From: Hyella patelloides LEGE 07179
Lineage (GTDB): Bacteria; Cyanobacteriota; Cyanobacteriia; Cyanobacteriales; Xenococcaceae
Direction of reading: 5' to 3'
NCBI RefSeq assembly: GCF_900659865.1
Contig: NZ_LR213812.1
Span: 1 to 34,123 of the forward strand
DNA length: 34,123 nt
Below the pieces are notes generated by a model that saw only the letters and a program-made list of their open reading frames with translations, searched no databases and was not told where the DNA came from. Both the position numbers and the translations under genes were made by a program. Positions 1 to 9,475 of this stretch are shown here, in pieces (the first letter of the stretch is position 1; each line of letters begins with the position of its first letter).

Positions 1-2
1 AA

Positions 3-179
3 ATGATACCTGCTTTTGCTGCTTTTTGTAAAGAAGGTTCTCATCAATGTATGTCTACTTCAGAAGCTTATACACCTTATGCAATTTTAACTCGTACAGA
101 TAACAGTATTGCAGTAGAAATTGTGGGAAAAATGTTACGTCCTTGGCTTGATGGTGTTAGACCCGAACGGGATTGGTAA
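3..179 (+). CDS. Partial hypothetical protein, upstream tandem paralogue (C-terminus only)
   Basis: An open frame enters from the left edge of the window and ends at the TAA at 177-179. The visible 58 residues align end to end with the C-terminus of the complete gene that follows: shared blocks include AFAAFCKEGS, SEAYTPYAILTRTDNS and RPWLDGVRPERDW. From about base 63 to the stop the two copies differ at only about three positions, whereas before that they are roughly 75% identical by eye. This is therefore the upstream member of a tandem gene pair. The family is not recognised. The start lies outside the window. Confidence 0.7.
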   Translation: MIPAFAAFCKEGSHQCMSTSEAYTPYAILTRTDNSIAVEIVGKMLRPWLDGVRPERDW

Positions 180-225
180 TTTTCAAAAATTAATTTGATT
201 AATAATTGGTCTTCAAATCACAGAA

Positions 226-804
226 ATGACGCTTTTATACACGAAATCACAAACAGATTTAATAAGACAGAAAGCAATTGATAAGTATGTCTTACCCATA
301 GTAAAAAAAGTTTTTGCCAAATATCCTCAGATTAACTCAGCTAGTTTTGCGGTAGCTCAATATTGGGATGATAATGCATATGATGAAGTACACAATTTTA
401 TTTTGTATTCTGTGTTAGATATACCTGACTGGGAAGCTTATAGTAAATCAGAAAATGAAAAAGAACTTGGAGATTATAAAAATTGGGATGATTATTTTGA
501 TAATGCGATCAAAGACCCAATTAATTTACCTGGAATTACAGAATATCAAGATGAAATAGACAGAGAAGCATGGGAAGAATTAGAAAAAGAACCTAATTTC
601 TATTATTGGAATGGTTTAGGAGATGACGAAATCGCTGCGTTTGCTGCTTTTTGCAAGGAAGGCTCTAATCAGTGTATGGACTATTCCGAAGCTTATACAC
701 CTTATGCAATTTTAACTCGTACAGATAACAGTATTGCAGTAGAAATTGTGGGTAAGATGTTACGCCCTTGGCTTGATGGTGTTAGACCCGAACGGGATTG
801 GTAA
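226..804 (+). CDS. Hypothetical protein, downstream tandem paralogue
   Basis: A 192-residue acidic, soluble protein, rich in Asp, Glu, Tyr and Trp, with no signal peptide or membrane segment. I do not recognise the family. The N-terminal third (TDLIRQKAIDKYVLPIVKK) looks helical; the middle is aromatic and acidic (residues about 60-125); the C-terminus carries KEGSNQC and ends in RPERDW, shared with the gene directly upstream. The start at 226 lies 46 bases after the upstream stop, with no strong Shine-Dalgarno motif. Small acidic proteins in tandem copies with homogenised 3' ends occur among immunity-type or accessory genes, but nothing here shows that role. Confidence 0.7.
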   Translation: MTLLYTKSQTDLIRQKAIDKYVLPIVKKVFAKYPQINSASFAVAQYWDDNAYDEVHNFILYSVLDIPDWEAYSKSENEKELGDYKNWDDYFDNAIKDPINLPGITEYQDEIDREAWEELEKEPNFYYWNGLGDDEIAAFAAFCKEGSNQCMDYSEAYTPYAILTRTDNSIAVEIVGKMLRPWLDGVRPERDW

Positions 805-1009
805 TGTAGTAAGGGTTTTGGCAATATCAAACCCCTATCTAATAAATAAATGTGCTGCACCCAGATTTACTTGTGGAATTACCAATAGAGCGATCGCTTT
901 TCAAGTTCTACTGATGAAGTCGTAAAAATTTTTTAACATCAATCACAGGCTATTTTAAGGTTTCTGTATCAGAATATTCCTGGTGTTAATTCTACGAAAC
1001 AGCACAAAA

Positions 1010-2428
1010 ATGCTTATTTCTGCCTTAAACTGGCTTCTTTTCTGTGGCTATTGCTTTTTGATTTATTTATTAGTTCAAAAAACTGCATCTGTTCATATCA
1101 GTGCAACTGAGTTTTTTCATGGCGAATCACGAGAGGGAAATCCCCCAGGTTTATGGTTATTGATATCGAGTGCAGCTATTTCTTGGATTTTTGCCAAATC
1201 TATCGATAATGCTGCTAGCCTAGCTGCTGCTTTTGGTATTACTGGAGGTATTGGCTATGCGATTTATTATCTTAGTTTTCTTGTCGCTGCAATTGCCATC
1301 TATTTTCTTAGAGTCAAAGGTGGTTATTCTTCGTTATCTTCTTTTCTAGTTGATAAATATGGCATTGTTTGTGCCAAGTTGTTTTTAATCGCAATTGCCA
1401 TTCGTTTATTTAACGAAGTTTGGTCTAACACGAAAGTTTTTTCGCTCTATTTTGGTGCAGAAGGTACTGCTGAATATTGGTTTGCAGCGATCGCTTTTAC
1501 AATTTTTACTCTTGTTTATACTCTTAAGGGAGGATTACGTAGTAGCTTGCTCACTGATAGCGCGCAAATGCTACTAGCTGGACTTCTTTTGGCGATTATT
1601 CTAACCGCTTTATTTCCCCATTTCATTTTAAATGGATTTCCAGTAGTTTCCCAGGAAACAGAACGAGCTGGATTGACTTTCTGCGGTCTAGCTTTGGTAC
1701 AAATTTTTAGTTATCCATTTCACGATCCAGTTTTGACAGATCGTGCTTTTATCACTTCGCCCTTAAAGATGCTAAAAGGTTTTACTTTAGCTGGAATTAT
1801 TAGCGGTCTCTTTATTTTGTTATTTAGCATTGTTGGTCTTTATAGTTTGAATTTTTCTCTGTCAGGAAAACCCACATTAGCTGTGCCGATCGTGCTAGGT
1901 TTACCCTTTTTACTGGTTTTTAATGGGATTATGCTCACCAGTGCTGGCTCAACCTTAGATTCAACTTTTTCTAGCGTCGCCAAATTAACCGCAAGGGATT
2001 GGCACAACCAATACGGTCAACCTACTTCTTCTCAAACTTTTTTCGGGCAAAAAGCTATGATTGCTACAGCAATACTAGGAAATCTGCCATTGCTTAGTAT
2101 TTATTTGGGCGATCGCGTTGGCCCTGCCATTATTCTTGCTACTACTATTAGTGGCACAATGGTGATGGGATTAGCACCCATCTTTCTCCTTTCTTTTATG
2201 CCCACTGCTAGAGAGCTTAGTTTTCATTTAGCTTTTTGGCCTGGTTTAATTTTAGGTATCCTCAGAGTTCTAGAAAATGCTCTTGCTACAAACATTTTTC
2301 CAGCTTGGATCGCTATTGGTGAGGGTCAATACGCCATCGATTTAGGTCTCAATGTTTATGGTTTAGCCCTATGTACTCTGGGTTATTTAATTGGTGCATT
2401 TCTCTTTCGCCAACGCTCTCTCGTTTAG
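1010..2428 (+). CDS. Sodium:solute symporter-like membrane protein (SSS family)
   Basis: An integral membrane protein of about 472 residues with around a dozen hydrophobic segments. The stretch TLVYTLKGGLRSSLLTDSAQ matches the conserved core of the sodium:solute symporter family (general pattern YTxxGGxxxxxxTDxxQ), which couples Na+ influx to uptake of a small solute. A second family-like segment is SAGSTLDSTFSS, resembling the region around the TM8 sodium site. The substrate cannot be read from the sequence. A GTG at 983 in the same frame would add nine residues. I prefer ATG 1010 because the hydrophobic N-terminus starts directly after it, but neither has a clear ribosome binding site. The gene stands alone and converges on the glycosyltransferase that follows. 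Confidence 0.75.
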   Translation: MLISALNWLLFCGYCFLIYLLVQKTASVHISATEFFHGESREGNPPGLWLLISSAAISWIFAKSIDNAASLAAAFGITGGIGYAIYYLSFLVAAIAIYFLRVKGGYSSLSSFLVDKYGIVCAKLFLIAIAIRLFNEVWSNTKVFSLYFGAEGTAEYWFAAIAFTIFTLVYTLKGGLRSSLLTDSAQMLLAGLLLAIILTALFPHFILNGFPVVSQETERAGLTFCGLALVQIFSYPFHDPVLTDRAFITSPLKMLKGFTLAGIISGLFILLFSIVGLYSLNFSLSGKPTLAVPIVLGLPFLLVFNGIMLTSAGSTLDSTFSSVAKLTARDWHNQYGQPTSSQTFFGQKAMIATAILGNLPLLSIYLGDRVGPAIILATTISGTMVMGLAPIFLLSFMPTARELSFHLAFWPGLILGILRVLENALATNIFPAWIAIGEGQYAIDLGLNVYGLALCTLGYLIGAFLFRQRSLV

Positions 2429-2899
2429 TTTGGTTGTCTAGGGGGTTTGGCTTTGATTTCATATGTACTTCATCTGTCCTAAAGGATACCGCTTCGCATA
2501 TGGGGCTGATGAATGTATCCCTCTTATGTCACTTTCCGATATTTACTAATATTAAAAACAAATACTGATTTCTTCCAAGTCATATACAGTGGGTATTTTC
2601 AAGTGCGACATTTTAAAATCATGAAAATTTTATCGATTGAACGTGCGAGTTGATTTTTTATTAGTAAATAGCTCGTGAATCGCTATCTATATAAAAGTTA
2701 CAAGATTGAAAAATTACAAAATTTTTCGGAGTCTGACAAAAGAAGGGTATAGCACTACGGATTTACATTAGGACACTTATTACTTAATGACGAGTTACTT
2801 ATTACTTCCGAGCAATCAAATAAACTTGTCCTAATACAACAATAGCAACGGCTATAGGTTGTTAATTTTGCCAACAAAGTCGATCGATCTCGCAATGCC
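2429..2899. other. Intergenic region between convergent genes, with inverted repeats
   Basis: About 470 bases without a convincing gene between the symporter and the GT39 gene. It contains a perfect inverted repeat, ATTAGGACA at 2767-2775 and TGTCCTAAT at 2827-2835, with a copied ACTTATTACTT phrase between the arms. Near 2460-2530 there is an imperfect stem made from TACTTCATC and GATGAATGTA, with matching AAAGGATA/TATCCCT arms. These look like small palindromic intergenic repeats; I cannot assign a named family. Confidence 0.4.
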
Positions 2900-4699
2900 T
2901 TATGATTCATCTAATTGAATCTCATTAAAAGGAATGCGAATTAAGTTATAAACGCCTCGACTATCTAAAGGGTTATAAGTATCTGGTTCGAGATTAACTA
3001 TTTTTTCAATATCTTTAGTACGTCCTACTATCAATACTGTGGCAGAATTAATATTACTTTGATTCTCTGCAAGATGCGTTCTGAGATCGCTACGTCGCTT
3101 GAAAAAGCTTACTGGTTGTTGAGTATAAAAAACTAAGCTAGGCTTTTTAAAACCCACCAAGAATATTGGTTCTGATGATTGTTGAATTTCAGTAATTATA
3201 CCAGCAATTTCTTTGAGAGTAACTTGTCGATGAATATCAATAAAAAACGTTGTTGGTATTAGTACAAAGCTAATAAAAGCCATGAAACCAATTAAATTAA
3301 CAGCAATAATTCCTCGCCAAAATTTTATTTTAGTTAGACAAAAAGCGATCGCAATTGCGATAAGACCCCAAACTATTGTGCCAGAAATCGGTAATGAAGA
3401 TTCAGCAACTAAACGACTCAATTTTGGTGTAGCTGGGTCTTTTCCTACCCAATTAGGACTGAGATAAAAAGCAATAGCTAAGGCAATTACCAAGATTAAA
3501 TTAATAATAATACTGGCTAATAATGCATGATTGATTTTTTTGATTTTAAAATTACTATTAGTTATAAAATTACTCCACATCAAAGCCACCAAAATAGCAG
3601 CAGCAGGAACTAAAGGTAGAACATAGCTAGGTAATTTAGTAACAGAAGCACTAAAGAAAAGAAAAATACAAATAAACCAAAAGAAAGCAAAAATTCCTAA
3701 ATGGTTTTGTCTCGGCTGTTTCGCCCAATATTTTCTCTGCCACCAGCGCATATTGGCGATCGCCACAGGTAAATAAACTGACCAAGGTGCTAATAAAATA
3801 AATACAATTAGAAAATAAAAATACCAAGGTGCTTCGTGACCATTAACGACATCAGTAAACCTTTGAAAGTTGTGATAACCAAAGAAAGTATCAAGATAAT
3901 CTTGACCATTTTCTAACCAAACTAAAACGTACCAAGGTATAGTAATAGTTAAAAAGATAATTGCTCCCCAAAGTAATTTTATTTCTCGGACAACCTGCCA
4001 AAACTGCCCTATATAAATCAAAAAACAAAAGATAATCAAGCCTGGTAAAACAATTCCCACAGGCCCTTTAGCTAAAACAGCTAAACCCAATAAAATATAA
4101 AAAGCTAAATACCACTTGTTAGGTAAAACAAACCGTTGATTAATATCTGATAAACTATATCTTTTAACTGATGTGACATATCCCCAAAAAAAGCAAAACA
4201 AAGCACTACCCATACAACCACTAAGTAGCATATCAGAAACTCCAGTGCGCCCCCAAATAATAGTATGAGGGTTAAAAGTCATTAAGCCACTACCAATAAT
4301 TGCTGATAGCCACAACTGCTTTTTTTTGATTAAACCTTGCTTTTTAAAATTAGCAATACCCCAATATTTAAGAGTATAAAAACCGAAAACTGTAAGCGCG
4401 ATCGCAGATAAAGCTGAAGGCAATCTTACCGCCCATTCATTAACTCCAATTAATTGATAACCAATTACCATCAACCAATAAACTAAAGGGGGCTTATCAA
4501 ACCGAGTTTCTCCATTAAAATAAGGAGTAATCCAATTATTTGTTACTGTCATTTGACGAGCTGCTTCTGCAAATAAAGGCTCAGTTTCGTCTACTAAGCT
4601 GGTACTACCTAAATGCCAAATAAAAGCCGTAAAATTAATCACTACCAACCAGATAATTGCTAATATCCAGTATTGATTGCGTTCTAAAACTTTTTTCAT
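2900..4699 (-). CDS. GT39/ArnT-like membrane glycosyltransferase
   Basis: A 599-residue multi-spanning protein of the dolichyl-phosphate-mannose mannosyltransferase / ArnT superfamily (GT-C fold), which moves a sugar from a polyprenyl-phosphate donor to a lipid or protein acceptor on the outer face of the membrane. The first extracytoplasmic loop carries the acidic pair of the family, Asp37-Glu38 in SLVDETEPLFAEAARQM, followed by RFDKPPLVYWL at about residues 66-76. About a dozen hydrophobic helices follow, and a short soluble C-terminal domain begins near residue 490 (EIAGIITEIQQSSEPIFLVG). The length fits the family. It is transcribed divergently from obg. The acceptor is unknown; lipid A, S-layer or cell-wall glycan are all possible. 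Confidence 0.85.
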   Translation of the reverse strand: MKKVLERNQYWILAIIWLVVINFTAFIWHLGSTSLVDETEPLFAEAARQMTVTNNWITPYFNGETRFDKPPLVYWLMVIGYQLIGVNEWAVRLPSALSAIALTVFGFYTLKYWGIANFKKQGLIKKKQLWLSAIIGSGLMTFNPHTIIWGRTGVSDMLLSGCMGSALFCFFWGYVTSVKRYSLSDINQRFVLPNKWYLAFYILLGLAVLAKGPVGIVLPGLIIFCFLIYIGQFWQVVREIKLLWGAIIFLTITIPWYVLVWLENGQDYLDTFFGYHNFQRFTDVVNGHEAPWYFYFLIVFILLAPWSVYLPVAIANMRWWQRKYWAKQPRQNHLGIFAFFWFICIFLFFSASVTKLPSYVLPLVPAAAILVALMWSNFITNSNFKIKKINHALLASIIINLILVIALAIAFYLSPNWVGKDPATPKLSRLVAESSLPISGTIVWGLIAIAIAFCLTKIKFWRGIIAVNLIGFMAFISFVLIPTTFFIDIHRQVTLKEIAGIITEIQQSSEPIFLVGFKKPSLVFYTQQPVSFFKRRSDLRTHLAENQSNINSATVLIVGRTKDIEKIVNLEPDTYNPLDSRGVYNLIRIPFNEIQLDES

Positions 4700-4852
4700 T
4701 TTATCTTGGTGATTGTTAACTGCTGATTGTTGATGATTAGACTAAATATTACCTAATTATCTATGACCTTTTTCATCTTTAAAAATTCATCCTTTCCCGT
4801 ACCCGTATATGCTAAGATGATCAGCCTAATAGTTGTTGACACGACACAAAAA

Positions 4853-5857
4853 ATGCAATTTATCGATCTCGCAAAAATAGAAGTACAAGCAGGAAAAGGA
4901 GGAGATGGCATAGTTGCGTTTCGTCGTGAGAAATATGTCCCCGCAGGAGGTCCTGCTGGAGGAAATGGGGGATGGGGTGGCTCAGTAACTTTTATGGCGA
5001 CAGAAAGATTGCAGACTCTTCTGGATTTTCGTTACGCTCGTTTATTTAAAGCCGAAGATGGCAAAAAAGGAGGGCCAAATAATCGTACAGGAGCTTCGGG
5101 AAAAGACCTTATTATAGAAGTACCCTGCGGAACTATGATTTATGATTTAGAAACCGACAAATTGATTGGAGACTTAATAAAAAATGAGCAATCTTGCTGT
5201 GTTGCTCAAGGTGGTAAAGGAGGTTTAGGGAATAAGCATTTTTTAAGTAATCGTAATCGCGCTCCAGAACATGCTCTACCAGGCTTAGAAGGAGAATATA
5301 AAAGCCTACGTCTTGAATTAAAGCTCCTGGCGGAAGTGGGTATTATTGGCTTACCAAATGCAGGAAAATCTACTCTTATTTCCTCTTTGTCTTCTGCTCG
5401 TCCTAAAATAGCTAATTATCCTTTTACTACTCTTGTGCCTAATTTGGGGGTAGTTCGTAAGCCTACAGGAGATGGTACGGTATTTGCAGACATTCCTGGT
5501 TTAATTGCTGGTGCTTCTGCGGGGATAGGTTTGGGTCATGAATTTTTACGACATATCGAACGTACCCGCCTTTTATTACACCTCATTGATAGTAATGCAG
5601 ACGACCCCGTTGCAGATTATCAAACAATTCAAAATGAATTGATAGCTTACGGTCAAGGATTACCAGAAAAAAAACAAATCATTGGTTTGAATAAAGTAGA
5701 TAGTGTTGATGAATCAGTTTTAGAACTAGTAAAAGAAGAACTGCAAGCTCTTACGCCCGCACCTATTTATGCTATCTCTGCGGTTACTCGAACTGGTTTA
5801 GAACCCTTGTTATCGAAGATCTGGCAAGAATTAGATGATTTGAAAAAAACACAATAA
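4853..5857 (+). CDS. obg: GTPase Obg (CgtA/ObgE)
   Basis: An essential ribosome-associated GTPase involved in 50S subunit assembly and stress or growth control. The translation from ATG 4853 is 334 residues. It begins with the glycine-rich Obg fold ([20 protein letters not shown], residues 11-30), followed by the G domain: G1 GLPNAGKST (166-174), the switch [13 protein letters not shown]3 DIPG (213-216), G4 NKVD (280-283) and G5 SA (309-310). No long C-terminal OCT domain is present, as is common in cyanobacterial Obg. The open frame extends upstream to an ATG at 4763, but the Obg fold aligns with family N-termini only from [11 protein letters not shown], so the extra 30 residues are rejected. 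A hairpin directly follows the stop. Confidence 0.95.
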   Translation: MQFIDLAKIEVQAGKGGDGIVAFRREKYVPAGGPAGGNGGWGGSVTFMATERLQTLLDFRYARLFKAEDGKKGGPNNRTGASGKDLIIEVPCGTMIYDLETDKLIGDLIKNEQSCCVAQGGKGGLGNKHFLSNRNRAPEHALPGLEGEYKSLRLELKLLAEVGIIGLPNAGKSTLISSLSSARPKIANYPFTTLVPNLGVVRKPTGDGTVFADIPGLIAGASAGIGLGHEFLRHIERTRLLLHLIDSNADDPVADYQTIQNELIAYGQGLPEKKQIIGLNKVDSVDESVLELVKEELQALTPAPIYAISAVTRTGLEPLLSKIWQELDDLKKTQ

Positions 5858-5904
5858 AGGGGCAAAGCCCCTAGCTATAAGCCTTAAGCTGTAAGCTATA
5901 AGCC
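5858..5904 (+). terminator. Hairpin after obg plus 11-bp direct repeat
   Basis: AGGGGC (5858-5863) and GCCCCT (5867-5872) form a perfect six-pair stem with an AAA loop, starting at the base after the obg stop codon. No T-run follows, so a terminator role is inferred. Immediately downstream AGCTATAAGCC occurs twice (5873-5883 and 5894-5904) with a related AAGCTGTA between, resembling the short spacer repeats common in cyanobacteria. Confidence 0.45.
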
Positions 5905-6017
5905 AGTTAGAAGCAGTTTTAAACCTCTCCTAAACCCCGTCTACATAGTTTGAATAGTAACTTTAGAGGAATTAGAAAAATGTAATATAAATTTGGCACA
6001 ATTGAAATAAATAATAA

Positions 6018-6542
6018 ATGATGCCACCGACGCTTGAAACATCTCGCCTAATTCTTCGTAAGTTAGAAATTTCAGATTTAACCGCCGTATTTGATTATTC
6101 ATCTGAGCCAGAATATACCCAATTTCTGCCTTATCCATGTCCTACTTCCATTGCAGATTTTAAATCAATTTTTCAAAATCTACTCGATAATGAAGACAGC
6201 TATATTTGGGCAATTTGTCTCAAGGGTAAGCATCAATTAATCGGTATAATTGAAATTAGCTTAGACTCACCAACCGAAGCAAATTTACATTACGAAATTA
6301 ATCACCAGTTCTATAATCAAGGCTTTGCCACCGAAGCAACTCAGACTGTTATTACTTGGACATGGGAAAATTTACCGCAAATCGCCCAGATTATTGCTGA
6401 TACTCACTCTGCCAACCTCGGTTCACAACGGGTGATGGAAAAGAGTGGCATGAACCGTATTAAAACTGAATTTGTAACCTGGGATAAGTATCCCGAACCA
6501 GTAGAACTTGTCTACTATCAAATCAAACGACCTATTTCATGA
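6018..6542 (+). CDS. GNAT family N-acetyltransferase (RimJ/RimL-like)
   Basis: A 174-residue acyl-CoA-dependent N-acetyltransferase of the RimJ/RimL type. It opens with the hallmark LETSRLILRKLEISDL (residues 6-21), which begins the GNAT fold in this subfamily. A NLHYEINHQFYNQGFATEA stretch (about 93-111) supplies the acetyl-CoA-binding loop, and ANLGSQRVMEKSGM (about 133-146) is the conserved helix-turn before the last strands. Members acetylate ribosomal protein N-termini, small molecules or antibiotics; the substrate here cannot be told. ATG 6018 and ATG 6021 are adjacent, so the start is uncertain by one residue. It is a lone gene after obg. Confidence 0.88.
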   Translation: MMPPTLETSRLILRKLEISDLTAVFDYSSEPEYTQFLPYPCPTSIADFKSIFQNLLDNEDSYIWAICLKGKHQLIGIIEISLDSPTEANLHYEINHQFYNQGFATEATQTVITWTWENLPQIAQIIADTHSANLGSQRVMEKSGMNRIKTEFVTWDKYPEPVELVYYQIKRPIS

Positions 6543-7240
6543 ATGATATATTAGCAAGCGAGATCGCCATTAAGCAATAAAATAGAAGTAGTTGAGATAC
6601 TAGTGCAGGAAATATTTTTCTCTTGACTAAACTTTCATCACATTTTGCTAATTATAGATACAGGCAACTAAGATGATTATTGATTAATCAAGAGACAACT
6701 TTTAAAAATTAATTGGGCGACCTAAAAATCATAAAGGGTAAGAACATCATCTACCCAAATTAAATTGTGATTTGATTTAAAAATAGCTAACTAACAATAG
6801 ACTTGGCTACCTGATGCATCAGTTCAGTTGGGTTATAGTTATCCGTAATAATTTGCGGACAACGTAAACAAGAAGATAAAGCTGCTTGTCTCCTTTTGAT
6901 GCTTGATTATCATTCATTATTTTTGTTTAAATTAATTTAAATACTATATTTATAATTTATAATTTATGATTTTTGATAATTGCAAGTTTTTAATGGTAAT
7001 ATTTTGGACTTAAAATAATCTTATTTTACCTCCAGCTTATTTTTATTAAATACAAAATTAATTAATTGTAATTTTTTCAAACATCGTAATTATTTTAAAA
7101 TTAATTATTTGAAAATGAGTTAACAAAACATATAGATGCGATCGCTATTTTGAGGGAACAAAAAATAAATAGATACTTACGCCCACAACTACTAGATTTT
7201 TATTCAGAAAAATAAATTAACTAGTGACTAACCATCAAAA
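6543..7240. other. AT-rich intergenic region upstream of the ABC exporter
   Basis: About 700 bases with no full gene. It is strongly AT-rich, particularly 6900-7130, where ATAATTTATA-type phrases recur, and it carries a HIP1 site at 7138-7145. On the minus strand 6787-6906 there is a 39-codon open run that reads like protein (CLRCPQIITDNYNPTEL) and ends in a stop. It has no start or recognisable family and may be the decayed tail of a lost gene. The promoter of the downstream exporter probably lies in this region, but I cannot place it. Confidence 0.35.
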
Positions 7241-8098
7241 ATGAACAATCAACAATTAACAAAAGTAGTTTATACTCCCGAAAGCAAAATTAAACGTCCT
7301 TTGTTACTTTTTCGATTAATGTGGCGGGATTTATTAGCTTCCAAAGAGTTAGCCTGGCAATTAATGATTCGAGATATTAAAGCGCAATATCGACAATCTT
7401 TTTTAGGCGTATTATGGGCATTTTTACCCCCAATTTTTATGGCAGTAGGATTTACTTTAGCAGGAGAATCCAATGTTATTTCAGTAGGGAAAACTACTAT
7501 TCCTTATCCTGCTTATGTCATGTTTAGTACTGCATTATGGCAAACTTTTATAGAATCTTTAAATGGCCCGATACAAGCAGTAGTTTCAGCTAAACCAATG
7601 TTAGCACGGGTTAATTTTCCCAGAGAAGCAATCATTTTAAGTAAATTAGGAGAAGTTGGCTTTAATTTCTGTATTAAACTAATTTTAATTTTTGGTTTAT
7701 TTATCTGGTTTAAAGTGCCTGTAAGTTGGACAATTATTTTAGCTCCTGTGGCTTTAATTCACTTAGTAGTATTAGGCACATTTATCGGTGTTTTACTCGC
7801 ACCTTTAGGGGTTTTATATCAAGATGTTTCTAAAGGAGTTAATATGTTGTCCACCTTTTGGTTATTTCTAACTCCCGTAGTTTATCCTATTCCCACCGAG
7901 GGAATATTTAGCATTTTAGTCAAATTTAATCCTGTAACTCCTCTATTAGTAACAATCAGAGAATTAGCCACTACAGGAATTTTAACTCAAGTTACAGGCT
8001 TTTGGATAGTCAGTGCGATCGCTTTTTTAGGCTTATTAATAACCTGGATTGTTTTTAGGTTAGCAATGCCTTATGTCATAGAAAGAATTAGTGCGTAA
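7241..8098 (+). CDS. wzm: ABC-2 type polysaccharide export permease (Wzm/TagG/KpsM-like)
   Basis: A 285-residue inner-membrane permease subunit of an ABC exporter for polysaccharide or lipid-linked glycan. After a cytoplasmic N-terminus, IRDIKAQYRQSFLGVLWAFL (residues about 48-67) is the amphipathic signature of this family and leads into the first membrane helix. About six hydrophobic helices follow, with FWLFLTPVVYPIP near the C-terminal third, also typical of Wzm/TagG. The length is normal. The partner ATPase begins 47 bases downstream, so the two form an operon. The exported glycan could be O-antigen, capsule or exopolysaccharide. Confidence 0.9.
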   Translation: MNNQQLTKVVYTPESKIKRPLLLFRLMWRDLLASKELAWQLMIRDIKAQYRQSFLGVLWAFLPPIFMAVGFTLAGESNVISVGKTTIPYPAYVMFSTALWQTFIESLNGPIQAVVSAKPMLARVNFPREAIILSKLGEVGFNFCIKLILIFGLFIWFKVPVSWTIILAPVALIHLVVLGTFIGVLLAPLGVLYQDVSKGVNMLSTFWLFLTPVVYPIPTEGIFSILVKFNPVTPLLVTIRELATTGILTQVTGFWIVSAIAFLGLLITWIVFRLAMPYVIERISA

Positions 8099-8145
8099 AA
8101 CAGTAATCAGTAATTAGGTTATCAGTTATAAATCAATCATTAATA

Positions 8146-9405
8146 ATGAACAATCAATTAGAAAAAGATCTAGTTATTTCTGTTAAAGATGTTTCTAAAA
8201 AGTTTTGTCGCGATCTAAAGCGATCGCTTTTTTATGGTATACAAGATATTGCCTCAGAAATTATTGGTAAACCCCGCCAAAGTGAGGAACTTCGTTCACA
8301 AGAATTTTGGGCATTAAAAGATGTTAGTTTCCAATTAAAAAAAGGTGATGCTTTAGGCTTAGTAGGGGCAAATGGAGCAGGAAAAAGTACTTTGCTAAGG
8401 ATTATTAGTGGCTTAATTAATCCCGATACAGGAGTTATTAATGTTACAGGAAGAGTAGCCCCATTAATTGCTTTAGGTGCTGGTTTTAATCCCATTTTAA
8501 CAGGTAGAGAAAATATCTATGCCAATATGTCTATCTTAGGATTAAGTAAACAAGAAATAGATAAAAACTTTGATTCTGTAGTTGATTTTGCCGAAATTTG
8601 GGATGCTATTGAAGCTCCCGTACAAACTTATAGTTCTGGGATGTCTGCTCGTCTTGGTTTTGCTTGTGCTATTCATATCGAACCAGAAATTTTATTAGTA
8701 GATGAAGTGTTATCAGTAGGCGATATTAAGTTTAAAATGAAATGCCATCGAAGATTAGCAAAATTACAAGAAAAAGGCACAGCTTTTATTTTAGTTTCTC
8801 ACAACTCCCATAGTATTTTAAATATTTGCAATAAAGCAATTTACCTAAAACAAGGACAACTAATAATGTCAGGAGAAGCCGAAGCAGTTGTCAATAAATA
8901 CGAAGAAGATTTGGCTTTTAGTGAAGGAAAAGATGGCAGATCAAAAGCAATAATGAGATTGCGAGAAAAACCTTCTCATGAAAGTTCTGGTTTAGATATC
9001 ACCTCTATCTTTTTTCGTGATGAACAAGGTAATATTTTAGAAACTCCTTTATCTGGTAAACCTGCTTACTTATGTGTGGAATGTCAAGCTAATCAACATT
9101 TTGAAGATATTAATGTAGGAGTTAAAATTAGAGCTATTTTAGGGGAACAAGATGTGGTTTTATATTTAACTAGCAATAATGATAGTTGTTTACTAGAAAT
9201 TACTCCAGGTAAAACCGAAATTCAACTACAGATGTCTCAACTTGGTCTATCTCCTGGAAGATATACCGCCCGAATTTACTTACGTCAAGGAGTGCGCTCT
9301 TTTGATATTATCGAATCTTTTCGTTTTATAGTAGAAACATCAGAAATTATGAGCAGATGTTTATTCTACCAACCTAGAAATTGGCAAACAATTAAACTAG
9401 ATTGA
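8146..9405 (+). CDS. wzt: ABC transporter ATPase with C-terminal glycan-binding domain (Wzt-like)
   Basis: A 419-residue ATPase that powers the adjacent permease. The nucleotide-binding domain has Walker A GANGAGKST (74-82), a signature YSSGMSARLGFA (162-173), Walker B ILLVDEVLSVGD (182-193) and the switch histidine in LVSHNS (H219). The long linker before Walker A (FWALKDVSF) and the Lys/Arg-rich N-terminus are typical of TagH/Wzt. Residues from about 270 to 419 form an extra domain with a beta-rich pattern (SIFFRDEQGNIL, SPGRYTARIYLRQG) as in the Wzt C-terminal domain, which in characterised O-antigen exporters recognises the modified non-reducing end of the glycan. That suggests export is coupled to a terminal modification. 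Confidence 0.9.
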   Translation: MNNQLEKDLVISVKDVSKKFCRDLKRSLFYGIQDIASEIIGKPRQSEELRSQEFWALKDVSFQLKKGDALGLVGANGAGKSTLLRIISGLINPDTGVINVTGRVAPLIALGAGFNPILTGRENIYANMSILGLSKQEIDKNFDSVVDFAEIWDAIEAPVQTYSSGMSARLGFACAIHIEPEILLVDEVLSVGDIKFKMKCHRRLAKLQEKGTAFILVSHNSHSILNICNKAIYLKQGQLIMSGEAEAVVNKYEEDLAFSEGKDGRSKAIMRLREKPSHESSGLDITSIFFRDEQGNILETPLSGKPAYLCVECQANQHFEDINVGVKIRAILGEQDVVLYLTSNNDSCLLEITPGKTEIQLQMSQLGLSPGRYTARIYLRQGVRSFDIIESFRFIVETSEIMSRCLFYQPRNWQTIKLD

Positions 9406-9439
9406 TTAATAAGTATCCGTGCAAAATAGATTACACAGT

Positions 9440-9475
9440 GGGAATAGGCAAGAGCCAAGAGGGAATAGGCAAGAG
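9440..9475. repeat. 15-bp tandem direct repeat
   Basis: GGGAATAGGCAAGAG occurs at 9440-9454 and again, perfectly, at 9461-9475, with a CCAAGA spacer between (period 21). It lies in the 260-base gap between the Wzt-like ATPase and the EamA transporter, which otherwise shows nothing recognisable. Confidence 0.6.

Noticed and set aside
4763-4852. N-terminal extension of obg from an ATG at 4763
   Set aside because: The Obg fold begins at [11 protein letters not shown] (4853) in the family; the extra 30 residues have no match to that fold and no clear ribosome binding site.
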